A stretch of 25,486 nucleotides of DNA from a virus, in the IMG/VR virus record IMGVR_UViG_3300009702_000076, positions 1-25,486 of that record. One strand, given 5' to 3'. The notes under the pieces are model-generated. The model was not told where the DNA came from, made no database searches, and saw nothing but the letters and a program-made list of their open reading frames with translations. Shown here piece by piece: positions 1 to 8,727 of the stretch (its first letter is position 1; each line of letters starts with the position of its first letter). The translations under genes and the position numbers were made by a program.

Positions 1-921
1 AGTTCCAGCGCTGTAGCTTAGGTCGTGACCATTCCCTGTTTGGTCAGCAATGGCAGTGATATCTCTCTCAGGACCCTTATCAGCGTCAAAGTCAGCTACG
101 AGGTTTCCCTGTGCTGAGAAGTCTAACTGAGTGGGAGTTCCGGTACCTTTGTACATGGCATCAAGTTCCGACATTATGGCGAGGTCAGGGGCTCCACCGT
201 CGGACAGGTTCTCCTTATAGATGAGGATGCGGGCGCATTTTCCCGGCATGTAATGCGTGCCAGCGGTGTTGAGGGAGAAAATGTTCAGCGTTCCAGTCGA
301 TGACGCCACCTCGTCCGGTGCAGCTGCGACAGTCTCCGAGTCTGAGTCCACACGGATTGCTGAATCCACACCGGCAGCATGTCGCACCTTGATGACCTGC
401 GCCGTGTCGTTGAGAGGGGTCGGTCCTATCGCCGTGTACACGCCACTGTTTGCTGCATTCGTTGTCAGCCAGCGAATACCACCCCCGCTGGAAACTTGGA
501 TACGCCATGACATATCAGTCCCGATAGTCGCCCTCTTGGCCATCAGCGTGTTGTTAGCGCCGGGGTCCGGCAACTTTCCAACGATGTAGATCGTGAGCCC
601 GGTCCCAAGCTCAAAGTCGGCGCTGTCTGGAGAAGTGAACCAGTCGTTGACTCCATCAAACGAGACCGAGTTGTGTCCGTTGAAGTCCGTGTCATTCTCG
701 ATGAGCGTTCCACCATTGGTACCACGAGTGGCATTGTGTGGCGTGTTGGTATTTGGAGTTGAATCCGTCCAACCTGTCACATCGGCAGATACAGTGACTC
801 CCTGATCACCGCGCCAATACGCCTGTAGCGTAGGATCCGCAGTGGGATTCCACCCAACGGCACCACCGATACCACGGAAACCACGCCTTCTTTGGGCGCC
901 TATGCCGGGTCTACGGCTCAT
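1..921 (-). CDS. LamG/concanavalin A-like tail fibre or receptor-binding protein, partial
   Basis: The minus frame beginning with ATG at 921 is open without a stop to position 1, giving 307 codons; the C-terminus lies beyond the left edge. The protein begins MSRRPGIG and has an Arg/Gly-rich head, then a segment FDGVNDWFTSPDS followed by LTIYIVGKL. That pattern is typical of LamG/concanavalin A-like jelly-roll domains. A second domain seems to begin near residue 270 (LDFSAQGNLVADFDADKG). Such domains bind glycans, and the gene is the most distal of the tail operon, so a role in host surface binding is inferred. Its start codon overlaps the end of the preceding 109-residue gene. The LamG assignment rests on a visible pattern, not on a profile search. 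Confidence 0.75.
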   Translation of the reverse strand, partial: MSRRPGIGAQRRRGFRGIGGAVGWNPTADPTLQAYWRGDQGVTVSADVTGWTDSTPNTNTPHNATRGTNGGTLIENDTDFNGHNSVSFDGVNDWFTSPDSADFELGTGLTIYIVGKLPDPGANNTLMAKRATIGTDMSWRIQVSSGGGIRWLTTNAANSGVYTAIGPTPLNDTAQVIKVRHAAGVDSAIRVDSDSETVAAAPDEVASSTGTLNIFSLNTAGTHYMPGKCARILIYKENLSDGGAPDLAIMSELDAMYKGTGTPTQLDFSAQGNLVADFDADKGPERDITAIADQTGNGHDLSYSAGT

Positions 922-1250
922 TAGGCGGCTCCGCTAGACTGCCACACCCACACCTTCATCGTGCCCGTTACAGGTAGACCGGTGACAAACTGCGTATTTG
1001 TCTCCACCATCCAGTCAAATCGTTGATTGGCCGCAAACTCTACATCGGAAGTAGTGGCTGTACCGGCTGTATCGCCCCATTGTAGGTGAACAGGAGTGTC
1101 ACTAGAGACAATAAGAGTTGCCATTTGTCCCACCTTCATTGCTGTAGCATGTGAAGTAGAGGCTGCACCAGTGATTAACTGGGCCTTTCTGGGAGCAACA
1201 CCATTACTGTCAGGTGCTAGCATCATATCTGCGCTGGTAGGCATGGCCAT
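921..1250 (-). CDS. Small tail-associated protein of unknown function
   Basis: This gene encodes 109 residues, is rich in Thr, Ala and Ser, and has no cysteine, signal peptide or membrane segment. The start is supported by a Shine-Dalgarno site AAGGAG eight bases before ATG. Just upstream of that site is a small inverted repeat (TGGTCT-ATA-AGACCA, 1264-1278), which could form a hairpin in the leader. The C-terminal half (FDWMVETNTQFVTG, then MKVWVWQSSG) looks beta-rich. By position it sits between two fibre-like genes and may be a fibre accessory, tip or trimming protein. I do not recognise the family. Its stop overlaps the start of the LamG gene, so the two are probably translationally coupled. 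Confidence 0.7.
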   Translation of the reverse strand: MAMPTSADMMLAPDSNGVAPRKAQLITGAASTSHATAMKVGQMATLIVSSDTPVHLQWGDTAGTATTSDVEFAANQRFDWMVETNTQFVTGLPVTGTMKVWVWQSSGAA

Positions 1251-1287
1251 TGTAGGATCTCCTTGGTCTATAAGACCATCAAAATGT

Positions 1288-2349
1288 TCAAGTCTCAGTT
1301 ACAGACAGTGAACTAACATAGATGTGTCTACCACTAGTGGTAGATTGGAACGAAAAATCAAGATAGTTAGTTAAGGAGGACTGTGTACCTCCATTGAGAA
1401 CATTGGAAACGTCCTCACTATCAATAGATAGTGTACTAGTATACCACATTGGCGTGGTACTTGTAACACTTAAAGTAGCTAAAGAACCAGTTTTTGTGTT
1501 TTTGATGTATACTTTACCTGATCCACCGGACTCAACCCAAGCAAATGCACGCACTGTGATCGTAGCCGTGGTCGTACCAGGGGTTGACATAAACCTCGCT
1601 AATACGGGTACTTGTGAGTTATCAGAGAATATACTAGTCGCTGATGTAGCTGTAGTCTTCTTAGCAAATGTAGTAGTAACTACTGAGTTATCTTCATAAG
1701 GAACACCCCACTGGAAGAAGGTTCGAGCACCTAACGTAGGGGATAGTTGAGCATTTGAGGGGAATCCAGCGGCTCCAGGCTCGTAATAAGGCTCTCTAAC
1801 ATCAGCAGTAATCGGTAGACCGGCCCTTAATGGAGAAAGAGACACACCATCTGGTGAAAGAAAAATACTATCAACAGGAAGTTCTTGGCAAGTAATGTCT
1901 TGAACGGCCACAGTGGTGGTTGCTGATTGTGTAAAAGTCAGATCTAACCAAGAGTCTGTAGCTGTAAAAGTACTAGTAAAGAATAGAGAATCTACACGAG
2001 ATGTTCCAGAATAACTACCTGTTGATCCAGATATTGTTCCATTTAGGGCAAGTACTGCTGAGCCAGGGGTTCCACCTGTTCCGGGTGTAACATTAGGAGT
2101 ATAACCAATGTTCCACAGACTCTGTGTAGCGCCGCCTGAGTGACCATTAATGGAAGGCTGCAGGTAATACCGGATTCTATAGGTTCGTGCATTATATGCA
2201 GTCCAGCCTGTTCCATGCCCCGAAGCTGGGATCAGTTGAACCCCTTGCCCCACCAAGTAGTTCATCTGGTTTGCCATTTGAATGTGCTTATTAGGATGAA
2301 CTAAAGAAGCAGTACTCACACCACTTGTGTTGATCAGTCTCCTAGACAT
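1288..2349 (-). CDS. Beta-rich Ser/Thr/Gly-rich tail fibre-like protein
   Basis: This 353-residue protein is very rich in Ser, Thr and Gly and poor in charged residues, as is common in fibre and receptor-binding proteins. Two stretches look like copies of one beta-sandwich module. One ends WLDLTFTQSATTTVAVQDIT (about residue 145) and the other ends YLDFSFQSTTSGRHIYVSSL (C-terminus). Both resemble the last strands of carbohydrate-binding jelly-roll domains. The start codon overlaps the stop of the upstream gene (TGATG), showing coupling. The N-terminus MSRRLIN resembles that of the distal LamG protein (MSRRPG), which may mean a shared virion attachment segment. The fibre role is inferred from position and composition. 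Confidence 0.7.
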   Translation of the reverse strand: MSRRLINTSGVSTASLVHPNKHIQMANQMNYLVGQGVQLIPASGHGTGWTAYNARTYRIRYYLQPSINGHSGGATQSLWNIGYTPNVTPGTGGTPGSAVLALNGTISGSTGSYSGTSRVDSLFFTSTFTATDSWLDLTFTQSATTTVAVQDITCQELPVDSIFLSPDGVSLSPLRAGLPITADVREPYYEPGAAGFPSNAQLSPTLGARTFFQWGVPYEDNSVVTTTFAKKTTATSATSIFSDNSQVPVLARFMSTPGTTTATITVRAFAWVESGGSGKVYIKNTKTGSLATLSVTSTTPMWYTSTLSIDSEDVSNVLNGGTQSSLTNYLDFSFQSTTSGRHIYVSSLSVTET

Positions 2350-2963
2350 CAGCCACCACCAAATTCTGCTACATATACGCCTTCAAGCTTAGCGTCTGTA
2401 CCTGCGGGTAGTCCGAAATTTGTCCATACATATACACTTGCTGCATACAGAGGAAGTGTCTGTGTAGGAGACAATGCAGTCTCTGCGTCAGCCACCATGT
2501 GTGTTGTGAAGGTATTAATGATATGGGGTGTAGTTGCATCAATCCAAGGTGATGGAGGAGGGGACACGTAGGTCAACGCAACCTGTGGGAAGGTACCATC
2601 AGGCAGGAGATAGTCTGGGAAGCCCCAGGGGTGTACTCTGATGCCATAGACGAGTGGGTTTGAACCCTTGGTACGTATTCCTGCAATCCCAACGCGGACT
2701 GGGTTAGGAGTACCTGCAGATGTAGTCAACAGAGAGAATGGACCTAAGGTAATGAAGCGTCTAGGTATATTGTTACTGATGTTATTTAGTACAATACCTG
2801 AGTTAGCTGCGATATAGTTCACTCTCACTTGAGCATATTGATCCGCTAAGTGATTTAGGTTACTAATCCAAGCTGTCGTGTGTAGTGCAGACAGATCACT
2901 AGTGTCTAGCTCAGCAATATTGTGAGCATAGTAACCAAGTTGTCCTGTTTCATAGCTTGCCAT
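2349..2963 (-). CDS. Tail tip-associated protein of unknown function
   Basis: This gene encodes 204 residues with mixed beta-type composition and no signal peptide or transmembrane helix. It lies one base downstream of the stop of the 877-residue tail hub candidate and overlaps the next fibre-like gene by TGATG, so it belongs to the tail tip/fibre block. The C-terminal part, which includes VYVWTNFGLPAGT and ends LEGVYVAEFGGG, has the alternating hydrophobic pattern of a beta-sandwich. A role as a baseplate or fibre-connecting component is inferred from order alone. I recognise no family signature. Confidence 0.65.
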   Translation of the reverse strand: MASYETGQLGYYAHNIAELDTSDLSALHTTAWISNLNHLADQYAQVRVNYIAANSGIVLNNISNNIPRRFITLGPFSLLTTSAGTPNPVRVGIAGIRTKGSNPLVYGIRVHPWGFPDYLLPDGTFPQVALTYVSPPPSPWIDATTPHIINTFTTHMVADAETALSPTQTLPLYAASVYVWTNFGLPAGTDAKLEGVYVAEFGGG

Positions 2964-2964
2964 A

Positions 2965-5598
2965 TTAAACGAAGTTGTGTGGGTTAGTGTCTGTAGCGTA
3001 GATCTCTGTTGCTGTTACAGACAGGTTGTTAGAATACTTGAGTATATAGCCATTGGGGTTAGCCCAGGTCGGAGCACTTGGAGAGAAAGTAACTCTTATG
3101 ACGTTACCAGTGAGTGTCTTAATCGTGCCTTCATAAGCAGTAGGAGGACTTGTGGCCTTGTCCCATTCAATTACATTTACCTTGTCTAGAAGATTCAAAC
3201 GATTTTCAGCAGTCTGTGTATCTAATGTGATAGCAGCAGTAGCAGGAGGTGGAGGGATAGAGGCTGAAACTGTGAGATCATAGGTGAGTCCAGAGACTAG
3301 CGTATGGGAAACAACGGAGTATCCGGGTGCATAACCACCTGGGTTAGCTAAGGACACATAGATAGAGATTGCTGAATAAGCACTACTAAGATCTCTATTC
3401 ACACTAATCACATCACCAATGAATCGTTGATCTGAAGTTGCACCAAACCTTGGTAGTGCATGGTGTTTTAAGCTCACTGTAGAACCAATGCCTATTGTAG
3501 ACATTAGGTTATTTCTAACCTCTGCAGTTAGTATAGCATAAGGAGCAGCAGATAGCCTTAGTGTATTCTCTGCGATCTCTACAATCTGGTCCACGGGCAC
3601 ACCAGAAGTGAGTATAGATGCGTCTTCTAAAGACTTTGCTTCTATCTTAAGGGACTTCACTCCACCAAGTGTACCTACTCCTCTTAGGTCATTCACCTTG
3701 AACTCACGGCCCTTGAACTCATCATCAATAGGGCTGTAACCCGTTGGAATCACGATGGTGTTCTTGTTTCCATACTTCGAGCGTTCAATAGAAGGAGTGT
3801 TCCTTATGTCCTTTTCTGTGATTGCAACATCAGGATCCATAGAACTTAGTATGAATCTAGCAGAAAACTTCCCGTTAGAATCAATAACAGGAGAAATACC
3901 ATATAAGTGGAAATGTGATTCTATCAGTTCCTTGAGATCTACATCTTCACCCGACTGGAAGATGCGCCTCATTGCATAGTCAGGAGGATTCGCTTCAAGC
4001 TGTGCAGTAGCAATACCACCTATGTCTACGTCTTCTACGTGAATGAAAGGCACTGTACCTGCATTTGCAAGGGAAGGTGCATCGGTATAGATGTTCTGGA
4101 TCACATCAGCAATGGTTGAACCTGTGTAGGTTACGTTCTCTCGGACAATAGGAGCATCTGCAAGGCCACCCCAGGACTTCTGGATGGCTCTAGGAGAGTG
4201 TAAATCACGGAACCACAGTAACTCAATGTAGTTATCAGTTGAGTTATATGCTGTGACTGTATAGTTCTCAGTGTCTTTAGCACCTGATGGATCCCATGTT
4301 ACGTCAACAGAAGACACGGTACCAAATGGAACAGCTGCATCAATGTAAAGTCTTGCTGTATCTCTAATGAAGCCACGGGGCTCTACACCAGGGGTGCCAA
4401 TAAACGTGGAGTTATCTAAAGGAGGACTGTCCTCAGGAATCATCTGGTATGTAGTGCTAGCAGAGACAGTAGACACTGGGTTTCCAAATAGATCCTCAAA
4501 CTGTTCAAACTTAGGATCAATAAAGGTATGCTGTGTAATCCTAGGATAACGTGGTGTTGTAGGATCAGTCGTAAATCTCCAAGTCCATTGGTCTGTAAAT
4601 AAGGCTACTTCAGTCTGTGCATGTAATGTAAATCCCCAACCTGCCCAGTTGCCGGTGAGTGTAGCAAGCTGACTATTAACCCACGCTACCCAGTCGTAGT
4701 TACTGTTAAAGAACTGGTCACTAATGTCTAGTGTGACAGATAGTCCCGCACCGTTCTTCACTTTGATATAGCACTTATCTCTTCGTCTTGAGATACCAGG
4801 GTCTTGGTAGGGATAGTAGATACCTTGAGTATTTACTTCGGTCTGTAGGTTAGCTCCAAGCTTCTGCTTGAACACGGAACTAATAGGATCAATAGAGATA
4901 TCCCATGTTGTACCGTTGTTAGCTAGTTTACCATTAGTGACAATGATGCCTCGATAGACAACAGATGGAGAAGTCCAGTCTCTGTTGTCTACTTGATAGA
5001 GTGTGGCTCTCTTGCCTTCTGTGACGAACTGTCCTGAGATAGTTGAGTCAGTATCTAGGATCTTCCGAATAATAGGTGGAGATACGCTCTCACCACCTAC
5101 ATTTTTAAAATGAGCTTGTGCTGTAGATCCTGCAACTCCTCTTGTGTCTACATGAAGAATAAAGAGATTAGTTGCGTCTCCATGTACTTCAATAGTCTCT
5201 GTGTCTAATGAGATTAGGAATGTAGGAGTCGTAGGACCCCAGGTTGTGTCTTGGAGTGTTGTGTGTATTGTAGTGTCTAGTACAGATACATCAGCGGTTA
5301 GGAATATAGGAGACTCTACACTTGCAGAGGTAGCTTGAGGAGGTCCTGCTCCAAGGAAGGCAATGTCTAACTCATCACTCCGTACCAAGCTTAGGTTCAA
5401 CGGAGAAGATTCTAGTGTGCCTGCAATGGGGTCTAGCTCATTGTTGATGGTCACTGAGTCTACAAGGACTTCCTTCACTGTAGGTAGGAAGTTAGTACCT
5501 GTGAGATGGGAAATAGATGCAGACGCAGCTGGATCTGTAGCAAAGACTCTTGGGAATCCTTCTATGACTAAGAGATAGGTTGTACGAATACCACTCAC
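2965..5598 (-). CDS. Large tail tip/hub protein (baseplate hub-like)
   Basis: At 877 residues this is the largest protein in the window. It follows the tape measure and a 259-residue distal-tail candidate, which is the usual place of the tail hub or tip attachment protein in long-tailed siphoviruses. The N-terminal half is beta-rich. Residues of about 480-720 contain a segment running from a predicted helix (DLKELIESHFHLYGISPVI) to VSLKHHALPRFG, followed by FIGDVISVNRDL. That gives the feel of the beta-barrel hub domains of gp27-like proteins. The start overlaps the upstream stop by ATGA. The hub role is inferred from gene order and length; no enzymatic motif such as a peptidase or lysozyme was recognised. 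Confidence 0.65.
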   Translation of the reverse strand: MSGIRTTYLLVIEGFPRVFATDPAASASISHLTGTNFLPTVKEVLVDSVTINNELDPIAGTLESSPLNLSLVRSDELDIAFLGAGPPQATSASVESPIFLTADVSVLDTTIHTTLQDTTWGPTTPTFLISLDTETIEVHGDATNLFILHVDTRGVAGSTAQAHFKNVGGESVSPPIIRKILDTDSTISGQFVTEGKRATLYQVDNRDWTSPSVVYRGIIVTNGKLANNGTTWDISIDPISSVFKQKLGANLQTEVNTQGIYYPYQDPGISRRRDKCYIKVKNGAGLSVTLDISDQFFNSNYDWVAWVNSQLATLTGNWAGWGFTLHAQTEVALFTDQWTWRFTTDPTTPRYPRITQHTFIDPKFEQFEDLFGNPVSTVSASTTYQMIPEDSPPLDNSTFIGTPGVEPRGFIRDTARLYIDAAVPFGTVSSVDVTWDPSGAKDTENYTVTAYNSTDNYIELLWFRDLHSPRAIQKSWGGLADAPIVRENVTYTGSTIADVIQNIYTDAPSLANAGTVPFIHVEDVDIGGIATAQLEANPPDYAMRRIFQSGEDVDLKELIESHFHLYGISPVIDSNGKFSARFILSSMDPDVAITEKDIRNTPSIERSKYGNKNTIVIPTGYSPIDDEFKGREFKVNDLRGVGTLGGVKSLKIEAKSLEDASILTSGVPVDQIVEIAENTLRLSAAPYAILTAEVRNNLMSTIGIGSTVSLKHHALPRFGATSDQRFIGDVISVNRDLSSAYSAISIYVSLANPGGYAPGYSVVSHTLVSGLTYDLTVSASIPPPPATAAITLDTQTAENRLNLLDKVNVIEWDKATSPPTAYEGTIKTLTGNVIRVTFSPSAPTWANPNGYILKYSNNLSVTATEIYATDTNPHNFV

Positions 5599-6374
5599 TC
5601 TAGTGATCCTTCCTCTCGTACAGTCTTGAAGTCAAGGTTCCATCGGTCGTTCCAGTCTTGGAATGCTTGCGCAGGATGGAAGGATGTGGACTCATCCCTA
5701 AGATAGTGGATTGTAGAAGAGAGTACAGTGGAAGTAGAATTTACATTGTAGACAAAGAACGGATTGATGTTCCTAGCAGTCTCATAAAAGGCCTGATAAG
5801 TCCAAGGTGTTCCTGCTGTAGAGTGTGCTCTATACACAGCAGCTTGTGTTTCCATTGTAGCTGAGAAGTCATCATACTGGCGTACATAGGATTTGCTGAT
5901 CCCATAGTGCTGCCATGTTCCTGCAGACTCTGAGATCTGTCCAGGCTCGTAGATTCCTCCTCTGTGGGCCATACAGAGGTTGGCTACTTGGATGATGTAG
6001 TGAGGATCATAGTCACTTGTATAGGCATCTAAGCCTGTTCCTGCTGAGATACCCAGTACGGGTGTGTTCCCAATGTCATATGTCTGAGATAGATCCTCAG
6101 AGACTGTATACTCGTTGCTATATCGGTTGTAATCTACGTTGAACACATAGCCGTTTACAGAAGCTGCGGTCATTGCAGTAGCCATCGCAGAGGCCATATT
6201 GGGGTATGCACTACCTACAGCTTCTAAACCGGGAGTATAGGAGCCTGTTAGGTTAACCACAATATCATCACCATAAGGCTGTTCAGTCCAAGAGATCTGG
6301 ATACCGTTGGCTCCAAACTCATCTACCGCATTAAAACTGGCTAATATGAACGTCTTGTCTACTGTGCCTGCCAT
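5595..6374 (-). CDS. Distal tail protein candidate
   Basis: This 259-residue protein is encoded directly after the tape measure, with its ATG sharing bases with the tape measure stop, and it overlaps the hub candidate by ATGA. It is rich in Tyr, Ser and Thr. The C-terminal third contains aromatic-rich stretches such as YETARNINPFFVYNVNS. In siphoviruses this slot usually holds the distal tail protein that caps the tube and joins it to the tip complex, and that role is inferred here. No sequence motif confirms it, and it could be another tip component. Confidence 0.6.
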   Translation of the reverse strand: MAGTVDKTFILASFNAVDEFGANGIQISWTEQPYGDDIVVNLTGSYTPGLEAVGSAYPNMASAMATAMTAASVNGYVFNVDYNRYSNEYTVSEDLSQTYDIGNTPVLGISAGTGLDAYTSDYDPHYIIQVANLCMAHRGGIYEPGQISESAGTWQHYGISKSYVRQYDDFSATMETQAAVYRAHSTAGTPWTYQAFYETARNINPFFVYNVNSTSTVLSSTIHYLRDESTSFHPAQAFQDWNDRWNLDFKTVREEGSLE

Positions 6375-8236
6375 TAGAACCTATTCTCTGCTGCTCGTCT
6401 TGCACGGGCTTGCATCCTGCCAATGTCTGCTTCAGCTACAGGAGAGTTATAGTTGATGATGGTTGTACCACCGCCTCCAGATGAGCCACTGGTGCCCCCG
6501 GAGCCCGTCTGTGTGGGCTTTGAAGCTCCTCTACCGCCTCCACCCTTGCCGCCTGTGGAAATGGCAGCAGCGCCGCCTCCAGCAGCAGCAGCTAGTGCAA
6601 AGTGTTCGCCCGCACCTAGGAACTTAGCAGCAGCATTGGGCGGGTTACTGATAATAGAAGCAATACCTTCCGCAATGTCCTCACCGCCCTTAAGAGTCTG
6701 TTGGAGTGCAAAGTTCTTCAACCAGTCTTTGATGGTCCTCTTGCGAGCCTGAGAACTTGTCTCATCATCTTTCTTCTTGACATTGATCAAGCTTCTTGCG
6801 AGACCTAGAGACTGGTTGACTCCATCCTTGATCCTAGCTTGCTGCCTATCCTCTGCAGCCTTTAGGTCATTGAGACGTTTCTGGTTCGCAATGGAACGCA
6901 ACTGGGCCTGATGCTCCCTACCTTCTCGTTGCTTTGCAAGGATATCATTCTGTTGAGCCAAGATAAGAGCATTACGGCCCACACGAATCTTGTCTTGCTC
7001 AGCAATTACTGAAGCCTGTTGAGCAAGTAACTCATCTGCCCTCGCTTGTGCAAGCTTATCACGATTGGCCGCATCCTCGGCCTGTATCCGATTCTCTATA
7101 CGCAGCAGCTGGTTCAGTTCCTCTTGGTCAGAACGTGCTCGTGCGGCACGGGCACGGGCTGCTGCGGACCTTCTTGTTGCTGCATCTGCTGCTGCTTTTC
7201 TAGCTGCTGCAAGAGTATCAGCATTGTTTCTAGCTCGAACACCGGCTGCTGTCTGTTGATCAGCTAATTGCTGCAGGCCCTGTGCTCTCTCATCTAAGAG
7301 GTTGTCGATTATTGTAAATGGATTAACAATGAGTGATTGACTATCTCTACCAATCCTTGCAACTTCGTCTAAGTCTCCTTGCGCAGCTGCCTTAAGCTGT
7401 CTGAAACCATTTATTATTAGCGTAGTGGAGTTTGCTATTGAGGTCATCCCTGCCTCAATACTAATCAAGGTGGCTTCTAATGGAGAGAGACCATTTGCGT
7501 CTTGTATATTTAGTAGCTTTGTAATTGAACTACCAAGTTCAGCAAATGATCTAACTAAAGAATCTGCCGAATTTGCCGTCTCAAATAGTTTAAGCTTCTG
7601 GTTATCCCATCGTACACCTAGTGTCTGTACTTGACCACCTAGTGTGTCTGCGGAAGAGGTCATACCATCGGCTTGTTCCGTCAGCTGTCTTAATGCTTCA
7701 GTCTGCTTATTGGTAATACCTGTGACACCACTAACATCTACACCATACTTGAGTAGCTGCGTAGATCCTGTGACGAGCCCTTGGGTTAACTCTCTCATGT
7801 TTCCAGAGAAGTCACCAATGCCTGCAGATGCTTTCTCTTGAGCAATCACAGAAAGAGCAGCAAACTGGTCTCCAGTGAGTTGTAAACCAGCTGCTGCGGC
7901 TCTATTGGATTCCGTCATTAGGTCAATGTCGGAGACTAACCCATTGAGGTTCTCTCTCGCTACATCAATGTTGCCACCAAATCTATTGACAATACCGATC
8001 TCTTTTTCCATCTCGTCGGCAAGTTCGGATACTTTAGAAACAAGCGCAGTGACGGCCTGTACTGCAGCTTGTACAACAGAGACTGTAGCGGTTACACTGT
8101 CGGCAAAAGTAGAAGTGGATCCAGAGGCTCCCTGTGTGGCAGAGTTAAGATCATGCATCTTATCTGCAGTACTACCTAACGCAGCATCTGCTTGAGATGT
8201 ATCAAAGTTGACCTTAGCTGTATATTTAGCACCCAT
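6374..8236 (-). CDS. Tape measure protein
   Basis: At 620 residues, the protein has a long helical, Ala/Gln/Arg-rich central region (about residues 330-480). It contains runs such as AARKAAADAATRRSAAARAR and repeated RADELLAQQ-type heptads predicted to form coiled coil. The N-terminus carries a hydrophobic Ala/Val-rich helix (VVQAAVQAVTALVSKV, about 50-70). The C-terminus has a Gly/Ala/Ser-rich low-complexity tail. This architecture, and its place right after the two-frame tail chaperone, is that of phage tape measures, which set tail length and pass through the tube. It is short for the family, so a rather short tail is expected. The start shares an A with the upstream stop (TAATG). Confidence 0.88.
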   Translation of the reverse strand: MGAKYTAKVNFDTSQADAALGSTADKMHDLNSATQGASGSTSTFADSVTATVSVVQAAVQAVTALVSKVSELADEMEKEIGIVNRFGGNIDVARENLNGLVSDIDLMTESNRAAAAGLQLTGDQFAALSVIAQEKASAGIGDFSGNMRELTQGLVTGSTQLLKYGVDVSGVTGITNKQTEALRQLTEQADGMTSSADTLGGQVQTLGVRWDNQKLKLFETANSADSLVRSFAELGSSITKLLNIQDANGLSPLEATLISIEAGMTSIANSTTLIINGFRQLKAAAQGDLDEVARIGRDSQSLIVNPFTIIDNLLDERAQGLQQLADQQTAAGVRARNNADTLAAARKAAADAATRRSAAARARAARARSDQEELNQLLRIENRIQAEDAANRDKLAQARADELLAQQASVIAEQDKIRVGRNALILAQQNDILAKQREGREHQAQLRSIANQKRLNDLKAAEDRQQARIKDGVNQSLGLARSLINVKKKDDETSSQARKRTIKDWLKNFALQQTLKGGEDIAEGIASIISNPPNAAAKFLGAGEHFALAAAAGGGAAAISTGGKGGGGRGASKPTQTGSGGTSGSSGGGGTTIINYNSPVAEADIGRMQARARRAAENRF

Positions 8237-8727
8237 TAGGTTTTGTTCTTTTCTTTGTACAGTCTCAGTTCATTAGCTGACATTCTTCTCATAGCATCAG
8301 CATAATGGCGTAATCCTTCATAATGTAGATTAGGAGGATCTAGTATTAGTATAGCAGATATTGAAACATCTTCCCCTGTGCGAGCATCATCATAAAGGGA
8401 AAGAATAGCCCCAAGGTCAGGATCAGTGAAGGCTTTCCAGGGGCACCCAATGGGCCTTGCTCCACAGATTCTTTCAATGGAGAGCAATGTGTCTGCTGCA
8501 GGTCGATAGGAGTCAAGGGCATAGTCTAGTCGGTCTCCACCTCGGCAGTCACATCCGTAGCTTTGTTGCCATTGCTGGGCGTAGGAGGCTCCTGGGGCTC
8601 TTGTTTGCTCTTGGATGAAGACGTGGTTACGGTCGATTCCGCAGCCTGGGATAGGACCACCTCTGCTTTCCTCTGGGCCAAGCCGGTGAGCGATGAAGGC
8701 AGCGGCTGAAAGATGGCCCCGGAGCGT
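8236..8727 (-). CDS. Tail assembly chaperone extension (GT-type), made by -1 frameshift
   Basis: This frame is open from the slippery site at 8727-8733 to a TAA that overlaps the tape measure start. If ribosomes slip by -1 on GGGAAAA, residue 139 of the upstream chaperone is joined to 163 residues encoded here, for a 302-residue fusion. A stand-alone gene would have to begin at a TTG at 8487 with no clear ribosome site, which is unlikely. The C-terminal part (GARPIGCPWKAFTDPDLGAI, then helical LRHYADAMRRMSANELRLYK) is the probable conserved T-like domain. It should bind the tape measure, as lambda gpGT does. The frame and slippery site are seen directly; function is by analogy with lambda G/GT. 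Confidence 0.82.
   Translation of the reverse strand, partial: TLRGHLSAAAFIAHRLGPEESRGGPIPGCGIDRNHVFIQEQTRAPGASYAQQWQQSYGCDCRGGDRLDYALDSYRPAADTLLSIERICGARPIGCPWKAFTDPDLGAILSLYDDARTGEDVSISAILILDPPNLHYEGLRHYADAMRRMSANELRLYKEKNKT

Noticed and set aside
215-734. Two other leftward frames (97 and 63 residues) near the left edge
   Set aside because: They overlap the open LamG frame on the same strand; the LamG frame is open through 307 codons and has recognisable domain pattern, so these are shadows.
257-1311. Rightward open frames of 70-110 codons over the fibre genes
   Set aside because: They lie antisense to continuous, well-supported leftward genes, have no ribosome sites or family signs, and arise from codon bias on the opposite strand.
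6453-8195. Rightward frames over the tape measure, some Cys- or Pro-rich
   Set aside because: Their odd compositions are the reverse complement of the Ala/Gln/Gly-rich tape measure; none has a start signal.
8236-8487. Stand-alone 83-residue gene starting at TTG 8487
   Set aside because: The frame is open far upstream to a proper -1 slippery site, TTG lacks a ribosome site, and the position is that of a chaperone extension.
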